From the NCBI GenBank assembly GCA_030549795.1, contig JAUQQO010000053.1, forward strand, positions 1-64,000: 64,000 nt of DNA, read 5' to 3'. Numbering within the stretch: the first letter of the stretch is position 1; each line of letters starts with the position of its first letter. The DNA comes from Pseudomonadota bacterium. Its GTDB lineage: Bacteria; Pseudomonadota; Alphaproteobacteria; Geminicoccales; Geminicoccaceae. Made by a program: the position numbers and the translations under genes. Positions 16,702-25,509 of the stretch are shown here, one piece after another. The notes beneath the pieces were generated by a model that did not search any database, had not been told where the DNA came from, and saw only the letters and a program-made list of their open reading frames with translations.

Positions 16702-17040
16702 GGGCGAAATCCTCTCGAGCGCCTTTTGCCCGGCGCATGGGTCAGACCGAGGTGGCGCGCAAGCCCTTAAGCTAGCGGGCGCACGCAAAGGCCGGCTCGC
16801 CGCCGCGCATCGGCGAGCGGCCTTCAATATGTATCCCGGTATTTTCGAGCGCGGCTCTGCGGGGCCAGACAGAAACGCACAACCGTACGCTTTAGCGTGC
16901 TAACCGACTCGCGGCGCTCAGCAACCAAAAAGTGAACAAACTCGACGCGCTTTGGCATGAAAATTTATTGCGCGCCGCGCGCCAAAGCCACTATCCTGTT
17001 AACGAACGACTGATATTCCTCTTGGGCATGGTGACGCGAC
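16702..17040. other. divergent intergenic region
   Basis: 339 bp between the minus-strand thioesterase gene and the plus-strand diguanylate cyclase gene, without a convincing ORF. It becomes AT-richer from about 16820. A weak sigma-70-like arrangement for the cyclase gene is TTGCGC near 16968 with TATCCT near 16993. No riboswitch or RNA gene is recognised. Confidence 0.4.
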
Positions 17041-18138
17041 ATGCAGGCATGTGATCGCGCTGGGTTACCTTTTGTCCTCCTTTTGCTCGGCACACAAACG
17101 CGCGAACCACAGCTGCACACAAGCTCTTGGCCGAACGAGCTTAAGTCAACCCGCGGTGAAGACCAGCTCCAAGCCGATGTCATCCTGCGCGCGCTTGTGC
17201 TCGCCGGCGCCAACGGTAATGGAGAGATCACGCCAAAAGAGCTGGATCCCACCCTAGGCGCAGTGTTCGCCCACCTGCCCGATGCGCTCTTGATCATCGA
17301 TTCGCATCGGCTCGTTCGCGTCGCCAATGCGGCAGCAGCGCGCCTTTGGAACGAACCCGAAACTGCGCTCGTCGGCCGCGCGCTCGCAGAACTCCTCGAA
17401 GCCCCCGAAGCGGTCTGGGACGAACTCTTCGCCCACCCGGGAGCGGTCGTCGACATGCTGGCGCGCCGCACCATAGGCGCCCCGTTGCCGGTCGAAGTCG
17501 CCGCTGGACCGAGCGGCTTTTTGGGACGCGAACTGCGCCTTTTGGCGGTGCGCGATGCGACCAGCCGCTTCGCCCGCGAGGCGGTGCTGGCGCGCTTGGC
17601 GCTGTCCGATCCGCTCACCGGTCTTCCCAATCGGCTCGTCCTCCAAGACCGCGTGCAGCAGGCAATCGCGCGCGCCGACCGCTACGGTGGGATGATCGCG
17701 CTGCATCTCATCGACCTCGACGGCTTTAAGGCGATCAACGACCAGCATGGCCATCGCGTCGGCGACGCCCTGCTCCTCGCCTTCGCCGAGCGGCTCAAAC
17801 CGGCGATCCGCAGCACCGACACGCTCGCGCGCATCGGCGGCGACGAGTTCGCTTTCTTGCAGCCCGATCTGCAATGTCCCGAAGGGGCGCGGCTCGCCGC
17901 CGAGCGGCTCCTTGCCCGCCTTGCCGACCCACTTCGCGTGAACGAAACCGAATTAACCCTTCGCGCGAGCATCGGCACCGCCACCTATCCGCTCCACGGG
18001 CGCAACTTCGAGGCGCTCGTCGAACGAGCCGACCGCGCCCTCTATCGCGCCAAGCAACGCGGCGGCCAGTGCGTGGTCATTGCCGACGGCGAGGAAAACG
18101 GCACCAACACGCCCGAAGCGGGCCCAAACCCCCCTTGA
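17041..18138 (+). CDS. diguanylate cyclase with N-terminal PAS-like domain
   Basis: A 365-residue PAS-GGDEF protein that makes cyclic di-GMP from two GTP. The PAS-like region is about 75-170 (LPDALLIIDSHRLVRVANAA). The GGDEF domain runs about 190-345, with DPLTGLPNR at its start and the active loop GGDEF at 266-270. The RSTD I-site ends five residues before it, so product inhibition is expected. No EAL domain and no clear transmembrane helix are present, so it is probably cytoplasmic. The start is uncertain: ATG 17041 has a poor ribosome site, and the first 40 residues look unlike folded protein. The PAS ligand is unknown. Confidence 0.85.
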   Translation: MQACDRAGLPFVLLLLGTQTREPQLHTSSWPNELKSTRGEDQLQADVILRALVLAGANGNGEITPKELDPTLGAVFAHLPDALLIIDSHRLVRVANAAAARLWNEPETALVGRALAELLEAPEAVWDELFAHPGAVVDMLARRTIGAPLPVEVAAGPSGFLGRELRLLAVRDATSRFAREAVLARLALSDPLTGLPNRLVLQDRVQQAIARADRYGGMIALHLIDLDGFKAINDQHGHRVGDALLLAFAERLKPAIRSTDTLARIGGDEFAFLQPDLQCPEGARLAAERLLARLADPLRVNETELTLRASIGTATYPLHGRNFEALVERADRALYRAKQRGGQCVVIADGEENGTNTPEAGPNPP

Positions 18139-18233
18139 GCCGACCGCTGAGCTCAAAGATGGCGCGTGGCCCGCGCGGCGTGCTGCACGGACAAGCCCGA
18201 TGTGGTGCCAGCGCTGAGCCCGGCGCACACCGC

Positions 18234-19586
18234 TTAGAGAGCAAGGGCGTGGCGTGCCGCGCTCGCCTCGAGATAGCGATCGAAGATCGCAGCGACGACC
18301 CGCAACAGCGGCCGGTATTCGGCCGGTACCACGAGCCGATGACCGTCGCGGTGCACGACCCCCAACTGTTCGAGCGCGCGCAGCCGCTCGGGTGCGGCGA
18401 TACAGCTCTCGGCGTCGATCCCAAAACGCGCCGCGGTCGCGGCGATGTCGACCGCGCCGTAGCACATCACCGCTTCGATGAGCGCGCGCTCGAGGCGATC
18501 GCGCGCGCTCAGTGCGATCCCCCGCGCGGTGGGCAGTCGGCCCGCGCCTAAAGCCGCGCGCCAGGGGACGAGTTCATGCTGGTTCTGGACGTAGCCCTCG
18601 CGGAAGGTCGAGATCGCGGAAGCGCCGAGCCCGATCAGGGTTTCTGCGCTGTCGGTCGTATAGCCCTGGAAGTTGCGTCGTAAGCGCCCAGCTCGAGCAG
18701 CCTCTGCTAGCGGATCCTCCGGCAAGGCGAAGTGATCGAGACCGATCGGGACATAACCTGCTGCTTCGAGCTCTTCTGCCATCGCCTCGAATTGCGCGAC
18801 CCGCGCGAACGGGTCCGGCAGCTCTTCGGCTGGAATAAGGCGCTGGTGCCTTTTGAGAGCGGGCACATGCGCATAACCGAAGATGGCAAAGCGGTCGGGC
18901 CGCAAAGGTAAAAGCGCGCGCACCGTCTCCCGGCAACCCTCGACTGTTTGCCGCGGTAGGCCATAGAGCAAATCGACGTTGATCCGCTCGATACCGGCTG
19001 CGCGCAGATCTTCGATGACTGCGAGCGTCTGCGTCACCGGCTGGATGCGGTTGATCGCCTCTTGGACCGCGGGCTCGAAGGACTGCACCCCAAGGCTCGC
19101 GCGGTTGATCCCCGCCTCCTTCAAGGCGGCAATCATCTCGGCCGAGAGATAACGGGGGTCGATCTCGATCGCGCGTTCCGCTCGCTCGAGGATCACAAAG
19201 CTCTGCGCGATGCGCGCGTTAAGACGCAGGAATGCTTCGGGTCCGATGGCAGTGGGTGTGCCGCCGCCGAAGTGCAGGTGCGCAAGCGTAAGCCGTCCCG
19301 GCAAGAGCGCCGCAACGAGCGCGAGTTCGGCTTCGAGCAGCGCCGCATAGGCGCGCGGGCGAGCGGGATCGCTGCTCACCCGCGTGGTGCAGCCGCAGTA
19401 CCAGCAGAGCTTGTGGCAATAGGGAACGTGCACATAAAGCGAAACGGGCTGATCCTCGGGCACGTTCTGCAGCCAAGCGGCATGTTCGGCCGGCCCGATC
19501 GCGGACGAGAAGTGGGGAACCGTTGGATAGCTCGTATAGCGCGGCACGCGCGACGATTCGAACAGACGGACGAGCTCCGCGCGCAC
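18234..19586 (-). CDS. hemN: oxygen-independent coproporphyrinogen III oxidase
   Basis: A 450-residue radical SAM enzyme that decarboxylates coproporphyrinogen III to protoporphyrinogen IX without O2, in haem and (bacterio)chlorophyll biosynthesis. The cluster motif is Cys57-x3-Cys61-x2-Cys64, followed by Cys66, within HVPYCHKLCWYCGC. The HemN hallmarks RYTSYPT at 16-22, HFGGGTPT, and NFQGYTT near the C-terminal part separate it from HemW. The GTG start has GGAGG nine bases upstream. A perfect FNR-type box lies about 61 bp before the start, with TTTAAG suitably spaced as a -10, so oxygen-responsive activation is expected. The full length and the HemN-specific C-terminal domain favour a true HemN. 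Confidence 0.95.
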   Translation of the reverse strand: MRAELVRLFESSRVPRYTSYPTVPHFSSAIGPAEHAAWLQNVPEDQPVSLYVHVPYCHKLCWYCGCTTRVSSDPARPRAYAALLEAELALVAALLPGRLTLAHLHFGGGTPTAIGPEAFLRLNARIAQSFVILERAERAIEIDPRYLSAEMIAALKEAGINRASLGVQSFEPAVQEAINRIQPVTQTLAVIEDLRAAGIERINVDLLYGLPRQTVEGCRETVRALLPLRPDRFAIFGYAHVPALKRHQRLIPAEELPDPFARVAQFEAMAEELEAAGYVPIGLDHFALPEDPLAEAARAGRLRRNFQGYTTDSAETLIGLGASAISTFREGYVQNQHELVPWRAALGAGRLPTARGIALSARDRLERALIEAVMCYGAVDIAATAARFGIDAESCIAAPERLRALEQLGVVHRDGHRLVVPAEYRPLLRVVAAIFDRYLEASAARHALAL

Positions 19587-19640
19587 AGGTCACGACCTCC
19601 AGATCGTTGCGAAAGCTTAAAGCCCTGCGCGTGCCGCGCT

Positions 19641-19654
19641 TTGATCCAGATCAA
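19641..19654 (-). promoter_or_regulatory. FNR/Anr-type box upstream of hemN
   Basis: On the hemN-coding strand this reads TTGATCTGGATCAA, a perfect TTGAT-N4-ATCAA match to the FNR/Anr/FnrL consensus. Its centre is about 61 bp before the hemN GTG. TTTAAG lies about 27-32 bases downstream of the centre, which suits a class II activator site at -41.5 and a transcript start near 19606. The box is also about 122 bp upstream of the divergent ABC transporter gene, so an effect there is possible but less likely. Confidence 0.85.
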
Positions 19655-19775
19655 GCTCGAGGGTCGGCAGCGGCTTGAAAGCCCGCGCGCATCGTTCCAT
19701 ATCCGCGACCGCAGGCGCCCGCGAGGCGGAGCCGGAACGCACCAACCTCGCCCAAGTCTCGGGAGGAGAAGAAGC

Positions 19776-20723
19776 GTGCAGGAGATGGTCAGGCTCGAGC
19801 GGCTGACCAAGCGGTTCGGTGACGTCCGCGCTGTAGAGGAGGTGAGTTTTTCGGTCGGCCGCGGCGAAGTCTTGGGCTTTTTGGGCCCCAACGGCGCCGG
19901 CAAATCGACGACGATGCGGATGCTTACGGGCTATCTTTTGCCCACTTCGGGCACCGCGAAAGTCATGGGCTTCGATGTCGTCGATGAGCCCCGCGAGGTC
20001 AAAAAGCACATCGGCTACTTGCCCGAGGGCGCGCCGCTTTACGCAGACATGAGCCCGCTCGGGCTCTTGCGTTTCGTGGGTGGGATGCGGGGACTGGAGG
20101 GCAAAGAGCTCGAGCGCAAGATCGCTCGCGCGATCGAGCTCACCAGTCTCGAGGAGGTGGCGCACCGGCCGATCGACACGCTTTCCAAGGGCTTTCGCCG
20201 ACGCGTGGGCCTCGCGCAAGCGATCCTGCACGATCCGCCCGTCCTCGTCCTCGACGAGCCCACCGACGGCCTCGACCCCAATCAAAAACACGAGGTCCGC
20301 AAGCTCATCAAAACGATGAGCGCTGAAAAAGCGATCATCATCTCCACCCATATCCTCGAGGAAGTCGACGCCGTGTGCGATCGCGCGGTGATCATCGCCC
20401 GCGGCCGAGTCGTCGCTGACGCTACGCCCGCCGAGCTCGAGCGGCGCGCGCCCAACCACAATGCCGTGCGCATCACCATCGACCGCGAACGCGTGCAAGA
20501 GGCCGTGGATGCTCTGCGCATGCTCAACACCGTGCGCGACGTGCAGCGGCTCGAGGAGGTCGATGGTGTCGCCTCGCTTCTCGTCCTGCCCACCAACGGT
20601 GCCGAGATCGGTGCCGCGGTGAGCCAGATCCTCAACGAGCGAGGCATCCGCGTCGAACGGTTCGCCGTCGAGCGCGGGCGCCTGGACGAAGTGTTCCGCG
20701 CGCTCACAGCTGAGGCGGCGTGA
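19776..20723 (+). CDS. ABC transporter ATP-binding protein, GldA-like
   Basis: A 315-residue ABC ATPase of the ABC-2/GldA group. Walker A GPNGAGKST is at 38-46, the signature-like segment is LSKGFRRRVGLAQA, Walker B is VLVLDEPTDGLDPNQ, and the switch His is in IISTHILEEVDAV. About 90 C-terminal residues after the core fold (NAVRITIDRERVQEAV onward) match the extended domain of this group. The GTG start at 19776 has GGGAGGAG seven bases upstream. The permease, a GldG-type protein and a DUF4340 protein follow in close order, forming one transport complex at the inner membrane. The exported substrate is not known in proteobacteria. Confidence 0.9.
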   Translation: MQEMVRLERLTKRFGDVRAVEEVSFSVGRGEVLGFLGPNGAGKSTTMRMLTGYLLPTSGTAKVMGFDVVDEPREVKKHIGYLPEGAPLYADMSPLGLLRFVGGMRGLEGKELERKIARAIELTSLEEVAHRPIDTLSKGFRRRVGLAQAILHDPPVLVLDEPTDGLDPNQKHEVRKLIKTMSAEKAIIISTHILEEVDAVCDRAVIIARGRVVADATPAELERRAPNHNAVRITIDRERVQEAVDALRMLNTVRDVQRLEEVDGVASLLVLPTNGAEIGAAVSQILNERGIRVERFAVERGRLDEVFRALTAEAA

Positions 20724-20734
20724 GGGAGCCGGCC

Positions 20735-21469
20735 ATGGACGTCGTTCGCACGGTGATGCGGCGCGAGCTCGCCGCCTATTTCGCCACCCCACTCGCCTAT
20801 GTGTTCATCGTCATCTTTCTCGCGCTCGCAGGCGCCTTCACGTTCTTCATCGGTGGCTTCTTCGAGCGCGGCCAAGCGGATCTCGAGAGCTTCTTCGTCT
20901 TTCACCCGTGGCTTTATCTCTTCCTCGTGCCGGCCGTTGCCATGCGGCTGTGGGCGGAAGAGCGGCGCACCGGTACGATCGAGCTTCTGCTCACTTTGCC
21001 TGCTTCCACTTTCGAGATCGTGCTCGGTAAGTTCTTGGCCGCTTGGATTTTCACCGGCATCGCGCTCGCCTTGACCTTTCCTTTTTGGATCATGGTGAAC
21101 TATTTGGGTGATCCCGACAATGGCGTGATCCTCGCATCATATCTCGGATCCTGGGCGATCGCGGGAGCCTTCATCGCGATCGGCGCCTGCGCATCGGCGC
21201 TCACGAAAAACCAGGTGATCGCCTTCGTGCTCGGTGCCGCCATCTGCTTTCTGTTCCTCATGAGCGGGGTGGAGCTCGTGCTCGCCGCCTTTCGGCCCTG
21301 GGCACCGCCCGTGGTGGTCGACATCGTCGCGAGCTTCAGCCTGCTCACCCATTTCAGCGAGCTCATGAAGGGTGTGGTGAGCGCAGCCACCGCAGTCTAT
21401 CTCGCGACGCTCGTCGGCTGTTGTCTTCTCGTCAACACGCTCATCGTCGAACTCGAGAAGGCGGCGTAA
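20735..21469 (+). CDS. ABC-2 type transporter permease, GldF-like
   Basis: A 244-residue inner-membrane permease with about six hydrophobic spans, including AYVFIVIFLALAGAFTFFIG, FLAAWIFTGIALALTFPFWI, VIAFVLGAAICFLFLM and a last one near ATLVGCCLLVNTLI. The cytoplasmic loop RLWAEERRTGTIELLLTLPAS is the ABC-2 coupling region that contacts the ATPase. ATG 20735 has GGGAG upstream; an in-frame GTG at 20720 overlaps the ATPase stop. It is the membrane half of the GldA/F/G-like cassette. Proteobacterial members are common, but their cargo is unassigned, so gliding motility should not be inferred. Confidence 0.9.
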   Translation: MDVVRTVMRRELAAYFATPLAYVFIVIFLALAGAFTFFIGGFFERGQADLESFFVFHPWLYLFLVPAVAMRLWAEERRTGTIELLLTLPASTFEIVLGKFLAAWIFTGIALALTFPFWIMVNYLGDPDNGVILASYLGSWAIAGAFIAIGACASALTKNQVIAFVLGAAICFLFLMSGVELVLAAFRPWAPPVVVDIVASFSLLTHFSELMKGVVSAATAVYLATLVGCCLLVNTLIVELEKAA

Positions 21470-21481
21470 GGGGACGAGACG

Positions 21482-23341
21482 ATGAAGGATCGCCGCACGC
21501 TCGCCATCCTCGGCCTTTTCCTTTCAGCGGTTCTGCTGATCGCAACGACCGCCTGGGCGACCTTGACCCTGCGCGGCTTCAAGCTCGATCTCACCGAAAA
21601 GGGTCAATACACGCTCTCAAAACCGACCCTCGATCTTTTGGCCGAGATGAAGGAGCCCATCACCTTGCGGCTCTACGTCTCGCGCGGGGTACGCGACGCC
21701 AACCCCTTGCTCGCGTCTTATGCCGACCGCGTGCGCGATCTGTTGAAGGCGTATGTGGTTGCGAGCAACGGCAAGATCACCCTCGAGCTCATCGACCCGG
21801 AGCCCTTCTCGGTGGAAGAGGACCGCGCAGTCGGCTTCGGTCTGCAGGCGATCGCCCTCGAAGGCGGTCAAACCGGTTATCTCGGGATTGCTGGGACCAA
21901 CGGCACCGACGACGTCGACGTCATCCCCTTGCTCTCGCCGGAGCGTGAACGGTTCCTCGAGTATGATCTCACGCGCCTCGTCTACAACCTCGCCAATCCG
22001 GAAAAGCCGGTTGTAGCGCTGATCTCGGGGCTGCCGATCAACGGCGATCCCATGAGCCAGTTCCGTCCCTGGCAGATCTACGAGCAGCTCCGCCAGTTCT
22101 TCACCATCCGCTACATGGCGGGGGACATCGAAAAGTTCGACTCTGACGTGCAAATCCTCGTGCTCGTCCACCCGACCCGCCTTTCCGACAAGACTCTCTT
22201 CGCCATCGACCAGTTCGTGCTCGCCGGTGGCAAGGTCTTGGCCTTCATCGATCCGCACTCGGAAGCGGCGGCGATGCGCTCGCGCGTTCCGCCCGCGGGC
22301 GCGCAGGCCTCATCGCTCGGCAAGCTGCTCGAGGCCTGGGGCGTAGAGATCGTCGCCGACCGCTTCGTCGCCGATCGGCGCGCCGCCCGGCAGGTGCAAT
22401 ATCCAGCCGGTGGTCGACAGCAGATCGTCGACTATCTCGCGTGGCTCGCCTACGACCGCACAGCGTTCAACCGCGCCGATCCGATCACTGCCGAACTCAA
22501 CCGCCTCACCTTCATGACCGTAGGCGCCATCAAGCTGCGCGAGGGGGCTTCGGTCGAGCTCGTGCCGCTCGTCACCTCGAGCCCGGAGAGTGAACTTGTG
22601 GACGTCGGCAAGGTCGCGATGTTCCCCGACCCCTTCGGCCTGTTGCGCGCCTTCAAGCCGGATGGCGAGCGGCGGGTGCTGGCCGCGCGCCTCACTGGCC
22701 GTTTTAAATCCGCATGGCCGGAAGAGTTGCCGGAGGGCGTCGGGGAACCTTCAGAGCGCTTGCGCGAATCGAAGGCTCCGGCGACCATCGTGCTCGTCGC
22801 CGATACCGATCTTCTCGAGGATCGCGCCTGGCTCGCGAGCCAGCAGCTGCTCGGCCAGCAGGTGTTGATCCCGGTCGCCGACAACGCCGACTTTGTCGCC
22901 AACGCACTCGACTATCTGGCCGGCGCCTCGGCCCTCGGCGGACTGCGCGGCCGCGAGGTGACGCTGCGTCCCTTCACCCGTGTCGAGGAAATCCGCCGCG
23001 CCGCCGAAGCCGCCTACCGCGCCAAGGAACAGGAGCTCTTAGAGCGGCTCAAGAGCCTGCAGGACAAGCTCGCCTCGCTCGAGGTCAAGCGCGCCGAGGA
23101 CTCGGCGATGTTGGTGACCGCCGAACAGCGCGCCGAGATCGACGCGCTTAAAGTCCAGCTCTTGGATACGCGCCGGGAGCTGCGCGATGTGCAGTACGCG
23201 CTGCGTCGGGACATCGAAAGCTTGCGCGATCGGCTGCGCCTTGCCGGGATCGTGGCCGTTCCGGCACTGGTCGCGGTGATCGGGATCATCGTCGCGCTCG
23301 TCCGCCGCGCCCGCTGGCAGCGGCGGTTCGCGACCGCCTGA
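21482..23341 (+). CDS. GldG-type ABC transporter-associated exported protein
   Basis: A 619-residue protein anchored by an N-terminal transmembrane helix (about 9-30) and a C-terminal one (about 591-610, LAGIVAVPALVAVIGIIVAL). Between them is a periplasmic domain of the ABC_transp_aux/GldG type: LDLTEKGQYTLSKPTLDLL is the usual opening, and LVLVHPTRLSDKTLFAIDQF is a typical internal segment. Residues about 510-590 are strongly coiled-coil (long Glu/Lys/Arg/Leu helices), probably spanning toward the membrane. It sits 12 bp after the permease and 17 bp before the DUF4340 gene. Role in the complex: extracytoplasmic partner of the ABC-2 transporter. Confidence 0.85.
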   Translation: MKDRRTLAILGLFLSAVLLIATTAWATLTLRGFKLDLTEKGQYTLSKPTLDLLAEMKEPITLRLYVSRGVRDANPLLASYADRVRDLLKAYVVASNGKITLELIDPEPFSVEEDRAVGFGLQAIALEGGQTGYLGIAGTNGTDDVDVIPLLSPERERFLEYDLTRLVYNLANPEKPVVALISGLPINGDPMSQFRPWQIYEQLRQFFTIRYMAGDIEKFDSDVQILVLVHPTRLSDKTLFAIDQFVLAGGKVLAFIDPHSEAAAMRSRVPPAGAQASSLGKLLEAWGVEIVADRFVADRRAARQVQYPAGGRQQIVDYLAWLAYDRTAFNRADPITAELNRLTFMTVGAIKLREGASVELVPLVTSSPESELVDVGKVAMFPDPFGLLRAFKPDGERRVLAARLTGRFKSAWPEELPEGVGEPSERLRESKAPATIVLVADTDLLEDRAWLASQQLLGQQVLIPVADNADFVANALDYLAGASALGGLRGREVTLRPFTRVEEIRRAAEAAYRAKEQELLERLKSLQDKLASLEVKRAEDSAMLVTAEQRAEIDALKVQLLDTRRELRDVQYALRRDIESLRDRLRLAGIVAVPALVAVIGIIVALVRRARWQRRFATA

Positions 23342-23358
23342 CGATCGGGGAGGGTGCG

Positions 23359-24447
23359 GTGTCGCCCAAAGGCTTGCTCATCCTTGCGACCCTAACGCTC
23401 GGCGCGGTGGCACTCGCCGCCCACGCCGTGCTCACGCGCGACGTGCCGGTGTCGGCCGTCCTCTATGACGAACCGCTCTTACCGGGTCTGGCCGAGCGCA
23501 TTGGCGAAGTCGCCACCATCCGCGTGCGCTACGAGGACAAGACTGCGAACGTGCGGCGCGGCGAGCGCGGCTGGGTGATCGACGAACTCGACGGCTATCC
23601 GGTCGATCCGAGCAAAGTCCAGTCGCTCGCGCGGAGCCTGGTCGCGGCCCGCCTGCTCGAAGCCAAGACCGACCGGCGCGAGCGCTGGAACCGTCTCGAG
23701 CTCGACGAGCCCGGCACGACGCGCCCAGATGGCAGCAAATCGCGCGCCAAAGAGCTCATCCTCCTCGACGGCCAGGGCAACGAGCTCGCCCACCTGTTCG
23801 TCGGCAAGACGCGCTACGGCCTGTTCGGTCCGGGGCGGGGCGGCGTGTATGTGCGGCGCGCGCAAGACGAGCGCGCCTGGCTGCTCGATCGACGGATCGA
23901 GGTCCCAGAAGAACCGATCGATTGGGTCGAGCGCCAGTTCGTCGATATCCCGCGCGCACAGATCGCCCGCGTGGTTCTGCGCCCGGGACGCGAAGATCAG
24001 ATCGTCATCCAGCGCAAGAGCCGCGATGGCGAGGAGTTCGTGCTCGAACCGCTTCCGGAGGGGCGCAAAGCCGACCCCTACCGCATCGAGCGCCTCGCCG
24101 ATGCGCTTTCCGGGCTTACGCTTCAAGACGTGCGCGCCGCCGGCAAACTGCCTTTCGCCGAGGATGCGCCGCGCGCCCGCTTCGAGACGGTCGACGGTGT
24201 CGTGCTCGAAGCCCAGGTGCACAAAGAAGGCGATGGTGACGAGGCGAATTTCTGGGTGCGCTTTGCGGTGTCGGAGGGCACGCCGATGCCGGGCGAGGCC
24301 GCTTCGGACGCCAAGCCGGCAGCCGAGCAGGCGCGCGCGCTGGTTGCCCGCCTCGAGGGTTGGGCGTTCAAGCTCTCCAAATGGTCGGCGGAGCGCTTCT
24401 TGTGGCAACTCGAAGATCTCCTCGAGGCGGCCGAGAAGACCTCCTAG
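23359..24447 (+). CDS. DUF4340 domain protein
   Basis: A 362-residue protein with an N-terminal signal anchor (LLILATLTLGAVALAAHAVL) and a beta-rich extracytoplasmic region matching DUF4340, usually found last in GldA/F/G-type operons. RRGERGWVIDELDGYPVDPSKVQSL is the repeated unit typical of the family. A second related unit, around FLWQLEDLLEAAEK, closes the protein. The GTG start at 23359 follows GGGGAGGGTGC. It probably forms the periplasmic part of the transporter with the GldG-like protein. No catalytic motif is visible and the function is not established. Confidence 0.85.
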   Translation: MSPKGLLILATLTLGAVALAAHAVLTRDVPVSAVLYDEPLLPGLAERIGEVATIRVRYEDKTANVRRGERGWVIDELDGYPVDPSKVQSLARSLVAARLLEAKTDRRERWNRLELDEPGTTRPDGSKSRAKELILLDGQGNELAHLFVGKTRYGLFGPGRGGVYVRRAQDERAWLLDRRIEVPEEPIDWVERQFVDIPRAQIARVVLRPGREDQIVIQRKSRDGEEFVLEPLPEGRKADPYRIERLADALSGLTLQDVRAAGKLPFAEDAPRARFETVDGVVLEAQVHKEGDGDEANFWVRFAVSEGTPMPGEAASDAKPAAEQARALVARLEGWAFKLSKWSAERFLWQLEDLLEAAEKTS

Positions 24448-24737
24448 GCAAGTGGGCGCACTGCTCTTGACCCCTCTTAGGGCATGCGCGGCCGCGGCCA
24501 CCGCGCAGAGAGCCAAGCCACGATCTCGCGAAGGCGTTTGCGCGCGGGGGAAGCGCATGTCGAAAGCGCGCGCAGCGATCCGCGCCGGGAAGAGCGAGCC
24601 CAGGGCTTAAAGCTGTTCGCGCACCGGCGGTAGGCCCTCAAGCGGGGCCTTACTTTCGATGCAGCTTCCATCTTGCTGGGCGCGCCAGCTCGGTTAGGGT
24701 GCCCTCGGTGAGACCGGGAACCGACCCTGGAGGGCGC

Positions 24738-25502
24738 GTGCGCTGTCTCGTCAATCCGCTCAAGGACAAGCTCGCCCGCGGCGAGCCGGTGGTCGGGACC
24801 TTCGTCTCCCTCCCCTCGCCGCCGTTTGTGCAGATCCTCGCCGGCTGCGGCTTCGACTTCCTCATCGTCGATTGCGAACACGGGCCCATTTCGATCGAGA
24901 CCGCGCAGGCCATGATCACCGCGACCGCGGTCTCCTCCTGCGTGCCGCTCGCGCGCGTACCCTGGAACCTGCCGTGGCTTGCCAAGCCGCTGCTCGATGC
25001 CGGAGCGCTCGGCATCGTCACCCCCCTTGTTCGCTCACCGGAGGACGCGCGCACCGCGGTTGCGGCCTGCCGCTATCCGCCCGCGGGCGAGCGCGGCTGG
25101 GGGCCGTTCTACGCTCCCTCGCGTTGGGGGCTCGATGCCTTCGCCTATACGAGCCAGGCGAATGATGCGGTGCTCACCGTGTTGCTCATCGAACATGTCG
25201 ACGCGGTGCGGGCCATCGACGCCATCGCCGCCATCCCCGGCATCGACGTCGCACTCATCGCGCCCTACGATCTCTCGAGCAGCCTGGGCAAGCCGGGCGC
25301 CTTCGAGGATCCGGAGTTCTTGGCCGCGGTGGCGGAAGCCGAGCGCGGCATCCGCGCCGCCGGGATCGTCTTGGGCGGGCTCGCCGCCACGCCCGAGCGC
25401 GCCCGCGCCTTGCTCGCCGCGGGCTATCGTTTCCTGTGTCTTGCCTACGACGTGCTGTTGATCGAGACCGCGATTCGCCGCCTGCTCGCCGAACTGCGCT
25501 GA
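24738..25502 (+). CDS. HpcH/HpaI family aldolase
   Basis: A 254-residue class II (metal-dependent) aldolase of the HpcH/HpaI/citrate lyase family, which cleaves or forms 2-keto-acid C-C bonds, often releasing pyruvate. Visible landmarks are FLIVDCEHGPISIETAQ, the metal-binding Glu in LLIEHVDAV, the Asp in IDVALIAPYDLSSSLGKPG, and ARVPWNLPWLAKPLLDAGALG for the substrate Arg and the barrel strand. GTG 24738 is favoured by TGGAGG just upstream; another in-frame GTG at 24699 lacks a site. It stands alone after 290 bp with no recognised gene. Candidate substrates are 4-hydroxy-2-oxo acids or sugar-acid intermediates. Confidence 0.85.
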   Translation: MRCLVNPLKDKLARGEPVVGTFVSLPSPPFVQILAGCGFDFLIVDCEHGPISIETAQAMITATAVSSCVPLARVPWNLPWLAKPLLDAGALGIVTPLVRSPEDARTAVAACRYPPAGERGWGPFYAPSRWGLDAFAYTSQANDAVLTVLLIEHVDAVRAIDAIAAIPGIDVALIAPYDLSSSLGKPGAFEDPEFLAAVAEAERGIRAAGIVLGGLAATPERARALLAAGYRFLCLAYDVLLIETAIRRLLAELR

Positions 25503-25509
25503 TGAACGC

